Shown here: positions 6,802 through 16,131 of the stretch, piece after piece
Position numbering within the stretch: position 1 is the first letter of the stretch
Layout: each line of letters begins with the position of its first letter
Source of the DNA: Roseovarius sp.
Lineage (GTDB): Bacteria > Pseudomonadota > Alphaproteobacteria > Rhodobacterales > Rhodobacteraceae
Assembly (NCBI RefSeq): GCF_018066915.1
Contig: NZ_JAGPVV010000091.1
Span: 1-32,042 of the forward strand
Length of the DNA: 32,042 nucleotides
Direction of reading: 5' to 3'
The notes under the pieces: generated by a model
Told to the model about the DNA's origin: nothing
The model's input: only the letters and a program-made list of their open reading frames with translations
Database searches by the model: none
Translations under genes and position numbers: made by a program

Positions 6802-9048
6802 TTACGCGGCGGCGGCCGGTGCGCGCGCAATGAGCGCGACATCGGCGGCGGTCAGCGTGGTGCCTGCGCCGATCACGCGGGCCACAGCGACCCCATCCGC
6901 AAGAACGGTGACATCCCCGGCGGCGCTGGTCGTGAGGGTGATGACCGGCGGTGCCGCCTCGGGGCTGGCGGCCGTATAGACATAGGCGATCTGATCGTCG
7001 ACCCGGTTGAAATCGGTGATCGTGGCAACATCGGCACCGCGACCCCATTCGCCAAGCCAGAATTGATCGGCCCCGACACCGCCCGTTGCGGTATCATCCC
7101 CACCGATGACGAGCACGTCGTTCTCGCTGCCGCCAAAGAGGCTGTCATCGCCGCTTGTCTCGTCGGCCGGGCTGCGCGCAAAGTCATCGAGCAGCGCGCG
7201 CGGCGCGGCGGGGTCGAGACCTTGCGCCGCGATATCGGCGGCGCTGCCAGACCCGATGTCAATATCAATGCCGAGCACCAGATCATTGCCCGAACTGCCG
7301 AACAGGACATCGCGTAAGGCACCACCGATCAACACGTCATCGCCTGCTTCGCCCTGAAGATCGTCAGAGCCGCTGCCGCCGTCGATAACATCGTTGCCGC
7401 CGCCGCCGAACACCTGATCATCGCCACCGCGCGCGCCGACCACGTCATTGCCGTCCAATGCGCTGATTTCATCCCCGATCGAGCGCCCGGTGATCAGATC
7501 GTTGGCCGCGCTACCGGTGATTTCATTGAGAGCGGTCGCGCGTTCCACAACCACAATTTCGGCTGCGGTCAAGGTGCTGCCCGCACCCGTCACCTCGGCC
7601 ACGGCCACGCCATCCGCAAGAATGATCGCGTCGCCTGCGGCGTTGGTGGACAGGGTGATCACAGGGGCCGCTTCCCCGAGAGCCACGGGGCTGTGGTAAT
7701 AGACGATCTGATCCGCAGCCGGATCATAATCCGTGATCGTGGCCGTGTTCACGCCGCTCACCCATTCCCCAAGCCAGAAGCGATCATCCCCAGACCCGCC
7801 GGTCGCGGTATCGTCGCCGCCGATCACGAGCACGTCGTTGCCGCTACCGCCCAAGAGCGTGTCATCGCCGCTCAGCTCGTCAGCCGGGGATCGTGCGAGA
7901 CTGTCAAGGATGCTCAAGGGTGTTGCGGGGTCGAGGTTGAGAGCCGCGAGGTCTGCGGCGCTGCCGGACCCAAGGGGAATGTCGAGCCCGAGAATCAGGT
8001 CATCACCGGAATTGCCCTGAAGGGAATCGCCGCCCGCACCGCCAATGACCACGTCATTGCCGACACCGCCCCAGAGGACGTCCGCGGCATTGCCACCGGA
8101 AACGATATCATTTCCGTCCCCGGCAAAGACCACGTCCCGCCCGCCCGCAGCGGCGATCACATCGTTGCCGTCTTGGGCAGAGATTTCATCGCCCACGTCC
8201 CGCCCGTTGATGAGATCGGCCCCGGTTGTGCCGGTGATGATATTGGGGCCAGTGTCGGTGCTGTCGTCGCCTGCTCTCTCGACGAGAGTCACCGCCGAAG
8301 CGGTCAAAGTCGCGCCTGCACCAGAGACAAGCGCGACCACCACGCCATCGACACTCAGCAAGGCGTTGCCGTCTTCATCCTGTGTCACGCTGACTTGGGG
8401 CACCGTTCCCGTGCTGACATAGCTGTATTCCACAAAATCAGCGGCTGGGTCATAGTCGGTGATTGTGGTCACGCTTCCAGCCTCGATCCAGTCCCCGATG
8501 ATGAAGTTGTCTTCTGCTGCGCCACCGGTGCCAACATCGCCGCCCCCGAGGAAGAGCGCATCCTCTCCGTCGCCGCCAAGCAGGGTATCGGCCCCGTGCC
8601 CATCCTCGCCTTCATCAGGGAGCGAGGCATCACCGATCAGACCGCGTTGCAGCAAGTCGCTCAGTTGGCCGGTGGTCTGACTGTTCAGGCCGCGGTCGAT
8701 GCCAATAAGCACGTCATCGCCTGTGCCGCCGTCAAGAAGGTCGTTTCCGCCGCCGCCGATCAGAGCATCGTCGCCGCCGTCACCCGAGAGTGTATCGGCA
8801 CCATTGCCGCCAAGAATGAGATCGGTTCCAGCGCCACCCTGAACGAGGTCATTTCCCCCGCCCACCGACACGATATCGTCGCCAGCGCGGGCCTCGATGT
8901 TGTCCGCGCCCGATGTGCCGTCAATGGAATCATCGCCGGTTGTTTCGTTCGCATCATTGTCATCAGCATCGTCGCTGCCAGAATCGTCGATCACAAACGC
9001 TGCCAGACCGACACTGGCCAAAAGGCCCAGTAAAAGTAAACCACCCAT
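6802..9048 (-). CDS. RTX-like calcium-binding repeat protein, three modules
   Basis: Acidic protein of 748 residues. It starts with a hydrophobic N-terminal segment (LLLLGLLASVGLAAFVI, about residues 3-20), then an Asp-rich stretch. Three homologous modules follow, at about residues 36-265, 266-505 and 506-748. Each begins with RTX nonapeptides (GGxGxDxLx, such as LIGGGGNDLLDGGTGDD) that bind calcium in a parallel beta-roll. Each continues with a conserved block: GGDDTATGG, FWLGEW, TITDYDPAAD, DGVAVAEVxGAGxTLTAA. In Roseobacter genomes such proteins are generally exported by type I secretion or held at the envelope. No transporter genes are adjacent, and the N-terminal helix suggests either an anchor or a signal. 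Its specific role is unknown. ATG 9048 is the only start that keeps the hydrophobic segment. Confidence 0.85.
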   Translation of the reverse strand: MGGLLLLGLLASVGLAAFVIDDSGSDDADDNDANETTGDDSIDGTSGADNIEARAGDDIVSVGGGNDLVQGGAGTDLILGGNGADTLSGDGGDDALIGGGGNDLLDGGTGDDVLIGIDRGLNSQTTGQLSDLLQRGLIGDASLPDEGEDGHGADTLLGGDGEDALFLGGGDVGTGGAAEDNFIIGDWIEAGSVTTITDYDPAADFVEYSYVSTGTVPQVSVTQDEDGNALLSVDGVVVALVSGAGATLTASAVTLVERAGDDSTDTGPNIITGTTGADLINGRDVGDEISAQDGNDVIAAAGGRDVVFAGDGNDIVSGGNAADVLWGGVGNDVVIGGAGGDSLQGNSGDDLILGLDIPLGSGSAADLAALNLDPATPLSILDSLARSPADELSGDDTLLGGSGNDVLVIGGDDTATGGSGDDRFWLGEWVSGVNTATITDYDPAADQIVYYHSPVALGEAAPVITLSTNAAGDAIILADGVAVAEVTGAGSTLTAAEIVVVERATALNEITGSAANDLITGRSIGDEISALDGNDVVGARGGDDQVFGGGGNDVIDGGSGSDDLQGEAGDDVLIGGALRDVLFGSSGNDLVLGIDIDIGSGSAADIAAQGLDPAAPRALLDDFARSPADETSGDDSLFGGSENDVLVIGGDDTATGGVGADQFWLGEWGRGADVATITDFNRVDDQIAYVYTAASPEAAPPVITLTTSAAGDVTVLADGVAVARVIGAGTTLTAADVALIARAPAAAA
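6812..8940 (-). repeat. Three ~240-residue tandem modules in the RTX gene
   Basis: Modules two (about 8250 down to 7531) and three (about 7530 down to 6812) are alike throughout at protein level: GDEISAxDGNDV, GSGSAADxAAxxLDPA, ARSPADExSGDDxLxGGSxNDVLVIGGDDTATGG, FWLGEW. Module one (about 8940 to 8251) is more diverged but keeps TITDYDPAAD and the GAGxTLTAxxVxLVERA ending. This is internal duplication of a whole RTX-plus-cap unit, not just amplification of nonapeptides. Confidence 0.75.
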
Positions 9049-9237
9049 AAATCACGGTCCCCCCAGACCAAAGACCACTCGAAAAAAGGCGTGCGAATCT
9101 TGTCCTACACGCCCTCAGCTAGGCGGCAATGCTACTGAAAATCAAGGATAAAATCCTTGGCAGAGATGGTCCGAAGTGCCCGCGAAACAATCCCTTGAAA
9201 CGCGCAGGATTGTGTCGTGACGACGTCAGAGGCGGAC
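9049..9237. promoter_or_regulatory. RTX upstream region with two palindromes
   Basis: This 189-bp gap lies upstream of the leftward RTX gene and beyond the gltA terminator. It contains a perfect palindrome CAAGGAT-AAA-ATCCTTG at 9143-9159, about 95 bp upstream of the RTX start. It also contains TGACGACGTCA (5-bp arms) at 9218-9228. Either could be an operator; I cannot assign a regulator. No gene is seen here. Confidence 0.3.
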
Positions 9238-9267
9238 GCAAAAGCCCCGACCTTGAGGGTCGGGGCT
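9238..9267 (-). terminator. Rho-independent terminator of gltA
   Basis: On the - strand, AGCCCCGACC (9267-9258) pairs perfectly with GGTCGGGGCT (9252-9243) around a 5-nt loop. The T-run overlaps the end of the stem (CTTTTGCG, to 9238). It lies 26-55 bp after the gltA stop. Confidence 0.85.
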
Positions 9268-9292
9268 CTGTGGTAGTGCAAGCCCTATGGGC

Positions 9293-10588
9293 TCAGCGCT
9301 TTTCGATGTCCACGTAATCGCGCAACGTCGCCCCCTTGTAGAGCTGGCGCGGACGGCCAATCTTGAGCTGCGGATCGGCAATCATTTCCTTCCACTGGGA
9401 AATCCAGCCAATCGTGCGGCTGACCGCGAAAATCGGCGTGAACATCGAGGTCGGGAACCCCATCGCCTCCAGGATGATGCCCGAGTAGAAATCGACATTC
9501 GGGAAGAGCTTTTTATCCGCAAAGTAGGGATCAGCCAGAGCCTGACGCTCCAACTCCTTGGCAACCTGAAGCGTCGGGTTGTTCTCGACACCCAAGAGTT
9601 CCAGAACCTCATCGGCGGATTGCTTCATCACCTTGGCGCGCGGGTCGAAATTCTTGTAGACCCGGTGGCCAAAACCCATCAGGCGGAACGGATCGTCCTT
9701 GTCCTTGGCGCGGGCGATAAATTCCGGGATACGGTCCGGCGTGCCGATTTCCTGCAACATCTCGAGACAGGCCTGATTGGCACCACCATGCGCCGGACCC
9801 CAGAGACAGGCAATGCCCGCCGCGACGCAAGCAAACGGGTTGGCACCCGAAGACGAGGCCAGACGCACGGTCGAGGTCGAGGCGTTCTGCTCGTGATCGG
9901 CATGGAGCGTGAAAATGCGGTCCATCGCCCGGCTGAGGATCGGATTGACCACGTAATTCTCGGCCGGCACGGCAAAGCACATGCGCAGGAAATTCGACGC
10001 ATAGTCGAGTTCGTTGCGCGGATATTCGAACGGCTGGCCGATGGTGTATTTGAAGGCCATCGCCGCAATGGTCGGCATCTTGGCAATCAGCCGGATCGAG
10101 GCCACTTCGCGCTGCCAGGGGTCGGTGATATCGGTGCTGTCGTGATAAAAGGCGCTGAGCGCGCCCACCACGCCCACCATGATCGCCATCGGATGCGCAT
10201 CCCGGCGAAAGCCGCGGAAGAGGAAATGCATCTGTTCGTGGATCATCGTGTGATTGGTCACACGGCTCTCGAAATCCTCGAGCTGTGCGGGGCTCGGCAA
10301 CTCGCCGTAGAGCAGCAGGTAGCACACTTCGAGGTAATGCGATTTCTCGGCCAACTGGTCGATCGGATAGCCGCGATGCAGCAACTCACCCTTGTCACCG
10401 TCGATAAAGGTGATGGTGCTGTCACAGCTTGCCGTCGACGTATAGCCGGGGTCGTAGGTGAAGACGCCCGCGTCGGCATAGAGCTTGCGGATGTCGATCA
10501 CATCCGGGCCCGCCGTAGGCGAGTGCATCGGCAATTCATAGGTCTTGCCGTCGATTTCCAGCTTTGCCACTCTTTTGACTTCTGACAT
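9293..10588 (-). CDS. gltA: Citrate synthase
   Basis: Condenses acetyl-CoA and oxaloacetate to citrate, entering the TCA cycle (cytoplasm). The protein is 431 residues, typical of the hexameric type. The catalytic residues are visible: His267 in [11 protein letters not shown], His308 in [14 protein letters not shown] and Asp366 in NVDFYSG. The N-terminal [12 protein letters not shown] and [15 protein letters not shown] fit the family. It lies downstream of gltX on the same strand with a 76-bp gap and has its own terminator at 9238-9267. The gltX-gltA order with comEC-lexA beyond is, to my knowledge, common in Rhodobacterales. Confidence 0.98.
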   Translation of the reverse strand: MSEVKRVAKLEIDGKTYELPMHSPTAGPDVIDIRKLYADAGVFTYDPGYTSTASCDSTITFIDGDKGELLHRGYPIDQLAEKSHYLEVCYLLLYGELPSPAQLEDFESRVTNHTMIHEQMHFLFRGFRRDAHPMAIMVGVVGALSAFYHDSTDITDPWQREVASIRLIAKMPTIAAMAFKYTIGQPFEYPRNELDYASNFLRMCFAVPAENYVVNPILSRAMDRIFTLHADHEQNASTSTVRLASSSGANPFACVAAGIACLWGPAHGGANQACLEMLQEIGTPDRIPEFIARAKDKDDPFRLMGFGHRVYKNFDPRAKVMKQSADEVLELLGVENNPTLQVAKELERQALADPYFADKKLFPNVDFYSGIILEAMGFPTSMFTPIFAVSRTIGWISQWKEMIADPQLKIGRPRQLYKGATLRDYVDIEKR

Positions 10589-10664
10589 CAGGGGTCCTCC
10601 CTCTCAGCGCCCGCTTGCGCCATGCGCGCATCGAGCTGAATAAACGTAGTGCCTTGCCAAGGGA

Positions 10665-12077
10665 TTAATCCCCCCCGCAGGCCGCATCGGTCAACCGGGC
10701 GATGGTTTCGTCCCGCCCCAGGACCAGCATCATGTCGAACACACTTGGTGTCGCACTGCGGCCCGCCAGTGCCGCCCGGAGGGGGCCTGCCAGCTTGCCG
10801 AATTTCATTCCATGGTCTTCGGCGAATTGGGTCGCCAGACCCTCGATAGCCTCACGCGTCCACGTAGCAGTTTGCAACTGCGGCGTCAATTCTTTCAGTA
10901 TACCACGGGATACTGTATCAAGCTGCTCGGCGGCCTTGTCTTCGGGCCGAATTGGCCGCGATGCTAGGATAAATGCCGCCTTATCAAGAAGTTCCGGAAA
11001 GGTCTTGGCGCGTTCCTTGAGACAGTACATGCCGCGCGCAAACAGCGTCAATTTCTCGTCATCCAGTGCGGGTTGCCCCGTCACCGCCAGAAAATCGCAC
11101 AATTCATGCAGCAGCGCAGCATCATCCGCCGCAGCGATATGCTGACCGCAGAGATTCTCGAGTTTCTTGAAGTCCAGACGCGCCGGGGATTTGCCGATTC
11201 CCTTGAGCTCGAACCAGGCCTGCGCCTGCGCATCGTCGAAGAATTCGGCATCGCCATGGCTCCAGCCAAGGCGCGCCAGATAGTTGCGTATCCCCGCCGC
11301 CGGATAGCCCATCTTCTGATATTCCTCGACGCCGAGCGCGCCGTGGCGCTTGCTCAGTTTCTTGCCATCGGGGCCGTGAATGAGCGGAATATGGGCGTAA
11401 ACCGGCAGGGGCCAGCCCATCGCCTGATAGATCATCATCTGTCGCGCGGCGTTGTTGAGGTGATCGTCGCCCCGAATGACATGGGTCACACCCATGTCGT
11501 GATCATCGACCGCCACCGCCAGCATATAGACCGGCGTGCCATCGCCGCGCAGCAGAACCATATCGTCAAGCTGATCGTTGCGGATGGTCACATCGCCCTG
11601 CACCTCGTCGCGGATCACGGTCACGCCGTCGCGGGGGGCCTTGATTCGGATCACATAGGGCACGCCTTCGGGGTGCTGATCAGGTGTCGCGTCGCGCCAG
11701 GGGCTTTGATAGAGGGTCGAGCGTCCTTCGGCGCGGGCAGACTCGCGGAAGGTCTCGATCTCATCCTGGGTTGCAAAGCATTTATAGGCCATGCCTTCCG
11801 CCAGCAATTTGCGTGCCACCTCGGCGTGACGGTCGGCGCGCTCAAATTGGCTGATCGCGTCGCCGTCGTGGTCAAGGCCAAGCCACGCCAGCCCATCCAG
11901 AATCGCTTGGGTCGCTTCGGGGGTCGAGCGCGCCCGGTCGGTATCCTCGATGCGCAACAGGAACTTGCCGCCGCGCCCGCGCGCAAAGAGCCAGTTGAAC
12001 AGCGCCGTGCGCGCCCCCCCGATATGCAGATATCCGGTGGGCGAGGGGGCAAAGCGGGTCACGACCTGTTGCGACAT
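10665..12077 (-). CDS. gltX: Glutamyl-tRNA synthetase
   Basis: Class I aminoacyl-tRNA synthetase that charges tRNA-Glu. Many alphaproteobacteria carry two copies and use one for tRNA-Gln misacylation; I cannot tell which this is. The protein is 470 residues. The ATP-binding HIGH-type motif is HIGG (residues 18-21) in [14 protein letters not shown]. The second signature is KLSKR (240-244) in [12 protein letters not shown]. Other conserved elements are [12 protein letters not shown] and [14 protein letters not shown]. The start ATG 12077 is the only one that keeps the [15 protein letters not shown] opening. comEC diverges 80 bp upstream. Confidence 0.97.
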   Translation of the reverse strand: MSQQVVTRFAPSPTGYLHIGGARTALFNWLFARGRGGKFLLRIEDTDRARSTPEATQAILDGLAWLGLDHDGDAISQFERADRHAEVARKLLAEGMAYKCFATQDEIETFRESARAEGRSTLYQSPWRDATPDQHPEGVPYVIRIKAPRDGVTVIRDEVQGDVTIRNDQLDDMVLLRGDGTPVYMLAVAVDDHDMGVTHVIRGDDHLNNAARQMMIYQAMGWPLPVYAHIPLIHGPDGKKLSKRHGALGVEEYQKMGYPAAGIRNYLARLGWSHGDAEFFDDAQAQAWFELKGIGKSPARLDFKKLENLCGQHIAAADDAALLHELCDFLAVTGQPALDDEKLTLFARGMYCLKERAKTFPELLDKAAFILASRPIRPEDKAAEQLDTVSRGILKELTPQLQTATWTREAIEGLATQFAEDHGMKFGKLAGPLRAALAGRSATPSVFDMMLVLGRDETIARLTDAACGGD

Positions 12078-12157
12078 GGGGCGGATTAACCTTTCGGTAA
12101 CGATGATGCGGCTAGCGTTGTCGCCTGTCTATCGGCCCGTCATGGGGGAAACAAGCC

Positions 12158-14188
12158 TTGGGCATCTGGCACCCGATCTGCCACCGGATTGAGGCGATCT
12201 GGCTGGCGCAGCGCGGCACGCTTTTCCCTTGGGTGCCGGTGGTTCTGGCCTGTGGCGTGGGGGCCTATTTCGCGCTGCGGCAAGAGCCATCCGAGGCGGT
12301 TCTCTGGGGCTGCGGCGCGGGCGCTCTGGTGCTGGCGCTGATGGCGACACGCGGGCGGGAATGGTCCGGTCCGCTTCTCTGGGCGCTCGCATTGGGGCTG
12401 GCGGGCTTTGCCCTTGCGGGCCTGCGCGCGCATGTGGTGGCGGGGCCGGTGCTGGGCTGGCGCTATTATGGCCCGGTCGAGGGGCGGATCGTGGGCATCG
12501 ACCGCTCGGCCTCGGATGCGCTGCGCCTGACGCTCGACCGCGTGGTTCTGGAACGCACTGACCCCGCGCGCACGCCACACGCTGTGCGGGTGTCCCTGCA
12601 CGGTGATCAGAGCCATTTCACACCGCAGGCCGGTCAACGCGTGATCCTGACGGCGCATCTCGGCCCGGCGGGTGGCCCGGTCGAGCCGGGGGGCTTTGAT
12701 TTCCAGCGCCATGCGTGGTTTCTGGGGATCGGTGCTGTGGGTTACACCCGCACACCGGTTCTGCGGCTAGAGGCCTCGCCGGGGGGCCAAGCGCTCTTCC
12801 GGGCGCGCATGGCCTTGTCGCAGCATGTGCAGAGCCGCCTGCCGGGGCAAACGGGTGCCTTTGCCGCCGCGATCATGACCGGCGACCGCGCGGGGCTGAG
12901 CCTTGCAACACTTGAAGCGATGCGCATTTCCAACCTCGCGCATCTCTTGGCGATTTCGGGGCTGCACATGGGGCTCTTGGCGGGGTTCGTTTTCGCTGCC
13001 TCCCGTTTGGGCTTTGCCGCGGTACCGCGCCTTGGCCTGCGCCTGCCGGCCAAGAAGCTTTCGGCGGCTTTGGCGCTCTTGGCCGGGGCAGGGTATCTGG
13101 GCCTCTCGGGCGGCAATGTCGCGACCGAGCGCGCCTTTGTCATGGTGGCGGTGATGCTGGGCGCGGTGATGCTGGAACGCCGCGCCTTCAGCCTGCGCGC
13201 GGTGGCAGTGGCGGCCATCCTTGTGCTGGCCCTGCATCCCGAGGCGCTGCTTGGTCCAGGCTTTCAGATGTCCTTTGCCGCGACAGTGGGGCTGGTTGCA
13301 GTCTTTGGCTGGATGCGGGATGCGGGGCTCGCGCGCGGACCCCGCTGGCTGCGCCCAGTGCTGGCGGTGGTGATTTCTTCTGCGGTGGCGGGGGCGGCGA
13401 CAGCGCCGGTGGCCGCCGCGCATTTCAACCAGTACTCGCAATTCGGCCTCTTGGCCAATCTGGTGAGCGTGCCCTTGATGGGGGTGCTGGTGATGCCTGC
13501 GGCGGTCATGGCCACGCTTTTGTTGCCGCTGGGGCTCGACTGGATCGCGCTGCGCCTGATGGAACTTGGCCTGCGCTGGATTCTGACGGTGGCAGAGTGG
13601 GTTGCGGCGTTGGAGGGCGCGCGCGTGCCGGTGGTGGCCCCCGGCCCTCATGTGCTGCCGCTCTTGGCGCTTGGGGCGCTCTTTGTCGTGCTCTGGCAGG
13701 GGCGCACACGGGCTCTGGGTATCCTGCCAATGACCTTGGGTGTCCTGCTCTGGGGGGGGGGCGAGCGGCCGGTGATGATCATATCCGATACGGGCACCCT
13801 GATCGGGATCATGACCGAGGCGGGGCGCGCGCTCAACAAACCATCGGGCGGTGGTTTCGTGGCCGACAACTGGCTCGAGAATGACGGCGATGATGCGGGT
13901 CGCGAGGTGGCCTTTGCCCGCTGGTCCGAGGATTTGGCCGTGGGTCATGGGATCAGGGTTGTGGCGGGCAAGGCTGCCGCTGCGATGCCGGTCATTTGCG
14001 ACGGGGCCAAACTTGTCGTCCTGAGTGTCGCGCCAGAGCAGCCCCCGGCGCAGGGCCGTGACTGTCAGATCATTACGCCCGACACGCTGCGCGCCACAGG
14101 CTCACTGGCGCTTCTTGCTGATGGGCCGGACCTGCGCCTTGTGACCGCGCGCGACCTGAGCGGCGCGCGGCTCTGGAATTCTCAGTAG
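12158..14188 (+). CDS. comEC: ComEC/Rec2 family DNA-uptake channel
   Basis: Polytopic inner-membrane channel that carries single-stranded DNA into the cytoplasm. In R. capsulatus ComEC is also needed by recipients of GTA DNA. The protein is 676 residues. An N-terminal DUF4131-like part with membrane helices has a soluble OB-like loop at about 100-190. The competence domain contains [14 protein letters not shown] (about residues 262-275) and many helices. The C-terminal 140 residues resemble the metallo-beta-lactamase-like tail but show no HxHxDH zinc motif, so nuclease activity is unlikely from this tail. I chose TTG 12158 because GGGGGA lies 8-9 bp upstream and no in-frame ATG is near. The 3' end overlaps convergent lexA by 7 bp. 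A G10 run lies at 13752-13761. Confidence 0.9.
   Translation: MGIWHPICHRIEAIWLAQRGTLFPWVPVVLACGVGAYFALRQEPSEAVLWGCGAGALVLALMATRGREWSGPLLWALALGLAGFALAGLRAHVVAGPVLGWRYYGPVEGRIVGIDRSASDALRLTLDRVVLERTDPARTPHAVRVSLHGDQSHFTPQAGQRVILTAHLGPAGGPVEPGGFDFQRHAWFLGIGAVGYTRTPVLRLEASPGGQALFRARMALSQHVQSRLPGQTGAFAAAIMTGDRAGLSLATLEAMRISNLAHLLAISGLHMGLLAGFVFAASRLGFAAVPRLGLRLPAKKLSAALALLAGAGYLGLSGGNVATERAFVMVAVMLGAVMLERRAFSLRAVAVAAILVLALHPEALLGPGFQMSFAATVGLVAVFGWMRDAGLARGPRWLRPVLAVVISSAVAGAATAPVAAAHFNQYSQFGLLANLVSVPLMGVLVMPAAVMATLLLPLGLDWIALRLMELGLRWILTVAEWVAALEGARVPVVAPGPHVLPLLALGALFVVLWQGRTRALGILPMTLGVLLWGGGERPVMIISDTGTLIGIMTEAGRALNKPSGGGFVADNWLENDGDDAGREVAFARWSEDLAVGHGIRVVAGKAAAAMPVICDGAKLVVLSVAPEQPPAQGRDCQIITPDTLRATGSLALLADGPDLRLVTARDLSGARLWNSQ
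13752..13761 (+). repeat. G10 homopolymer inside comEC
   Basis: Ten consecutive G residues encode the Trp-Gly-Gly-Gly junction (LLWGGGERP) between the last membrane helix and the soluble C-terminal tail of ComEC. Runs of this length are prone to slippage, so this is a possible phase-variation site or a sequencing-error hotspot. Confidence 0.9.
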
Positions 14189-14883
14189 CTGCGGATCAAG
14201 CCCACCAGCCGTCCTTGAACGCGCACCTGATCCTCGGGGAAGAGCCGCGTTTCATAGGCCGGGTTCGCGGCCTCGAGCGCGATGGCATTGCCCCGGCGGT
14301 AAAAGCGTTTGAGCGTCGCCTCCTGATCCTCGATCAGAGCCACGACGATATCGCCATTATCCGCCACCGAAGTTTCGCGGATGATCACCACATCGCCATC
14401 ATTGATGCCGGCCTCGATCATCGAGTCGCCACGCACCTCGAGCGCATAGTGATTGGCCGCCCCCCGGATCATGGAACTGGGCACCGAAACATTGTGCTGC
14501 ACATGGGCAATCGCCTCGATCGGCACACCGGCGGCGATGCGTCCCATCAGCGGCACCTCAAAGGCATGCGTCACCTCGACTGGCTGGGCATTGGCAGGGC
14601 GGGGGGTATCGGGCCGGTCGCCGTCGATCACGCGGGGGGTAAAGCTGTGGCGCGCCTCGCCCCCAAGGCTCTCGGGCAGACGCACGATTTCCAGCGCCCG
14701 CGCGCGGTGCGCCAGACGCCGGATAAAGCCGCGTTCCTCCAGCGCCGTGATCAGGCGGTGAATACCGGATTTCGACCGCAGATCGAGCGCTTCTTTCATT
14801 TCGTCAAAACTGGGCGGAACACCGTCCCGCTGCACACGCTTTTGGATAAACTCCAGCAAATCGAGTTGTTTCTTGGTCAGCAT
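14182..14883 (-). CDS. lexA: LexA repressor, SOS regulator
   Basis: DNA-binding repressor and self-cleaving serine protease that shuts off SOS genes until RecA filaments trigger autocleavage. The protein is 233 residues, typical of alphaproteobacteria. A winged-helix N-terminal domain ([32 protein letters not shown]) is followed by a linker. The cleavage site is Ala118-Gly119 (GRIAAGVP), and the catalytic dyad is Ser154 (RGDSMIEAG) and Lys192 (ATLKRF). ATG 14883 is used; an in-frame ATG at 14907 would add eight residues that are not part of the family. An SOS box lies at 14916-14930, so autoregulation is expected. In R. capsulatus LexA also affects GTA production. Confidence 0.97.
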   Translation of the reverse strand: MLTKKQLDLLEFIQKRVQRDGVPPSFDEMKEALDLRSKSGIHRLITALEERGFIRRLAHRARALEIVRLPESLGGEARHSFTPRVIDGDRPDTPRPANAQPVEVTHAFEVPLMGRIAAGVPIEAIAHVQHNVSVPSSMIRGAANHYALEVRGDSMIEAGINDGDVVIIRETSVADNGDIVVALIEDQEATLKRFYRRGNAIALEAANPAYETRLFPEDQVRVQGRLVGLIRSY

Positions 14884-14915
14884 GGGCTGCGTCCTCTCAC
14901 CGGTCAATTGCTTTT

Positions 14916-14930
14916 GTTCTACACATGTTC
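14916..14930 (-). promoter_or_regulatory. LexA operator (alphaproteobacterial SOS box)
   Basis: GTTC-TACACAT-GTTC matches the alphaproteobacterial consensus GTTC-N7-GTTC exactly and lies 33-47 bp upstream of the lexA start codon. This is where an autoregulatory operator overlapping the promoter would be expected. It also faces the divergent nspC gene, about 106 bp from that start. Confidence 0.88.
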
Positions 14931-15036
14931 CCGTTTTGTGTCAATCGGCGTGGCCGCTCTGCCATTGCATCGCGGGGCAGGGGGGGGTATGCGCTGCGCC
15001 AAACCGCTTGACCCTATGCCAGCAAAGGGGGGCCAG

Positions 15037-16131
15037 ATGATCCCGACACCCTATTATCTGATCGACGAAGAGCGTCTCTTGCAGAACATGCACAAGATCG
15101 AGCGGTTGCGCGCGCTCTCGGGGGCCAAGGCGCTTTTGGCGTTGAAATGCTTTGCCACATGGTCCGCCTTCCCGACCATGCGGCCCTATATGGATGGCAC
15201 CACGTCCTCCTCGCTTTTCGAGTTGCGTTTGGGGCGCGAAAAATTCGGCAAAGAAACCCACGCCTATTCCGTCGCGTGGTCCGATGCCGAGATTGACGAG
15301 GCGGTGTCCTATGCCGACAAGATCATTTTCAACACCGTGGGACAGTTGCAGCGCTATGACAACCAGTCTGCCGGGATAGAACGCGGCCTGCGCCTCAACC
15401 CGCGGTTCTCAACGTCGAGTTTCGATCTCGCCGATCCCGCGCGGCCCTTTTCGCGCTTGGGCGAATGGGAAGTGGACAAGATCCTTGGCGTGATCGACCG
15501 TATTTCCGGGGTGATGATCCATTACAATTGCGAGAACCGCGATTTCGACCTTTTTGACCAGCAGCTTGCCCGCATCGAGGCGGAATTCGCGCCGGTGCTG
15601 GAGCGGCTGCAATGGGTCTCGCTCGGGGGTGGCATCCATTTCACCGGCGACGACTATCCGCTCGAAGAACTGGCCGCGCGGCTCAAAGGCTTTGCCGAGC
15701 GGTTCGGCGTGCAGGTCTATCTGGAACCGGGCGAAGCGGCGATCACCGGGTCGACCACGCTCGAGGTGACGGTGCTCGACATTCTCGACAACGGCAAGGA
15801 ATTGGCCATCGTCGATTCCAGCACCGAGGCGCATATGCTCGACCTCTTGATCTACCGCGAGAGTGCCAAGCTGCCCCAAGAGGGGGCCCATGCCTATCAA
15901 ATCTGTGGCAAGTCCTGTCTTGCGGGCGATATTTTCGGCGAGGCGCGTTTTGCGGCACCCCTGACCGTGGGCGACCGCATTTCAATCGGCGATGCCGCCG
16001 GTTACACGATGGTCAAGAAGAACTGGTTCAATGGCGTAAACATGCCCGCCATTGCCATCAGGCGCCCCGATGGGACCGTCGATCTGATCCGCAGCTTTAC
16101 CTTCGAGGACTATGCTGCCTCGCTCTCATGA
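15037..16131 (+). CDS. nspC: Carboxynorspermidine/carboxyspermidine decarboxylase
   Basis: PLP-dependent decarboxylase of the alanine-racemase-fold group that releases spermidine (or norspermidine) from its carboxy precursor, the last step of the aspartate-semialdehyde polyamine route. The protein is 364 residues. The PLP lysine is Lys37 in KALLALKCFATW. Other family segments are SSSLFELRLG, HYNCENRDFD, SLGGGIHFTGDDYP, LEPGEAAI and CGKSCLAGDIFGEA. ATG 15037 follows an AAAGGGGGG ribosome site. The frame stays open far upstream but that part has no family similarity. The stop overlaps a micro-ORF (ATGA) leading to the dehydrogenase gene that supplies its substrate. Which polyamine is made cannot be read from the sequence; spermidine is usual in alphaproteobacteria. 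Confidence 0.95.
   Translation: MIPTPYYLIDEERLLQNMHKIERLRALSGAKALLALKCFATWSAFPTMRPYMDGTTSSSLFELRLGREKFGKETHAYSVAWSDAEIDEAVSYADKIIFNTVGQLQRYDNQSAGIERGLRLNPRFSTSSFDLADPARPFSRLGEWEVDKILGVIDRISGVMIHYNCENRDFDLFDQQLARIEAEFAPVLERLQWVSLGGGIHFTGDDYPLEELAARLKGFAERFGVQVYLEPGEAAITGSTTLEVTVLDILDNGKELAIVDSSTEAHMLDLLIYRESAKLPQEGAHAYQICGKSCLAGDIFGEARFAAPLTVGDRISIGDAAGYTMVKKNWFNGVNMPAIAIRRPDGTVDLIRSFTFEDYAASLS

Noticed and set aside
7693-9033. Long + strand open frame (446 codons) opposite the RTX gene
   Set aside because: It is the complement of the repeated GGxGxD codons. The periodic Val/Ile/Ala-rich text follows from that, and the - strand reading has clear RTX motifs.
10661-10672. Perfect palindrome GGGATTAATCCC at the gltX stop
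   Set aside because: It overlaps the stop codon and Gly-Gly-Asp codons, is only 12 bp, and has no T-run or promoter position. It is likely chance in this composition.
14215-15036. Upstream extension of the nspC frame by some 270 codons
   Set aside because: It overlaps lexA on the other strand and crosses the lexA promoter. It has no family similarity, whereas ATG 15037 has a strong ribosome site and begins the conserved PTPYYLIDE.
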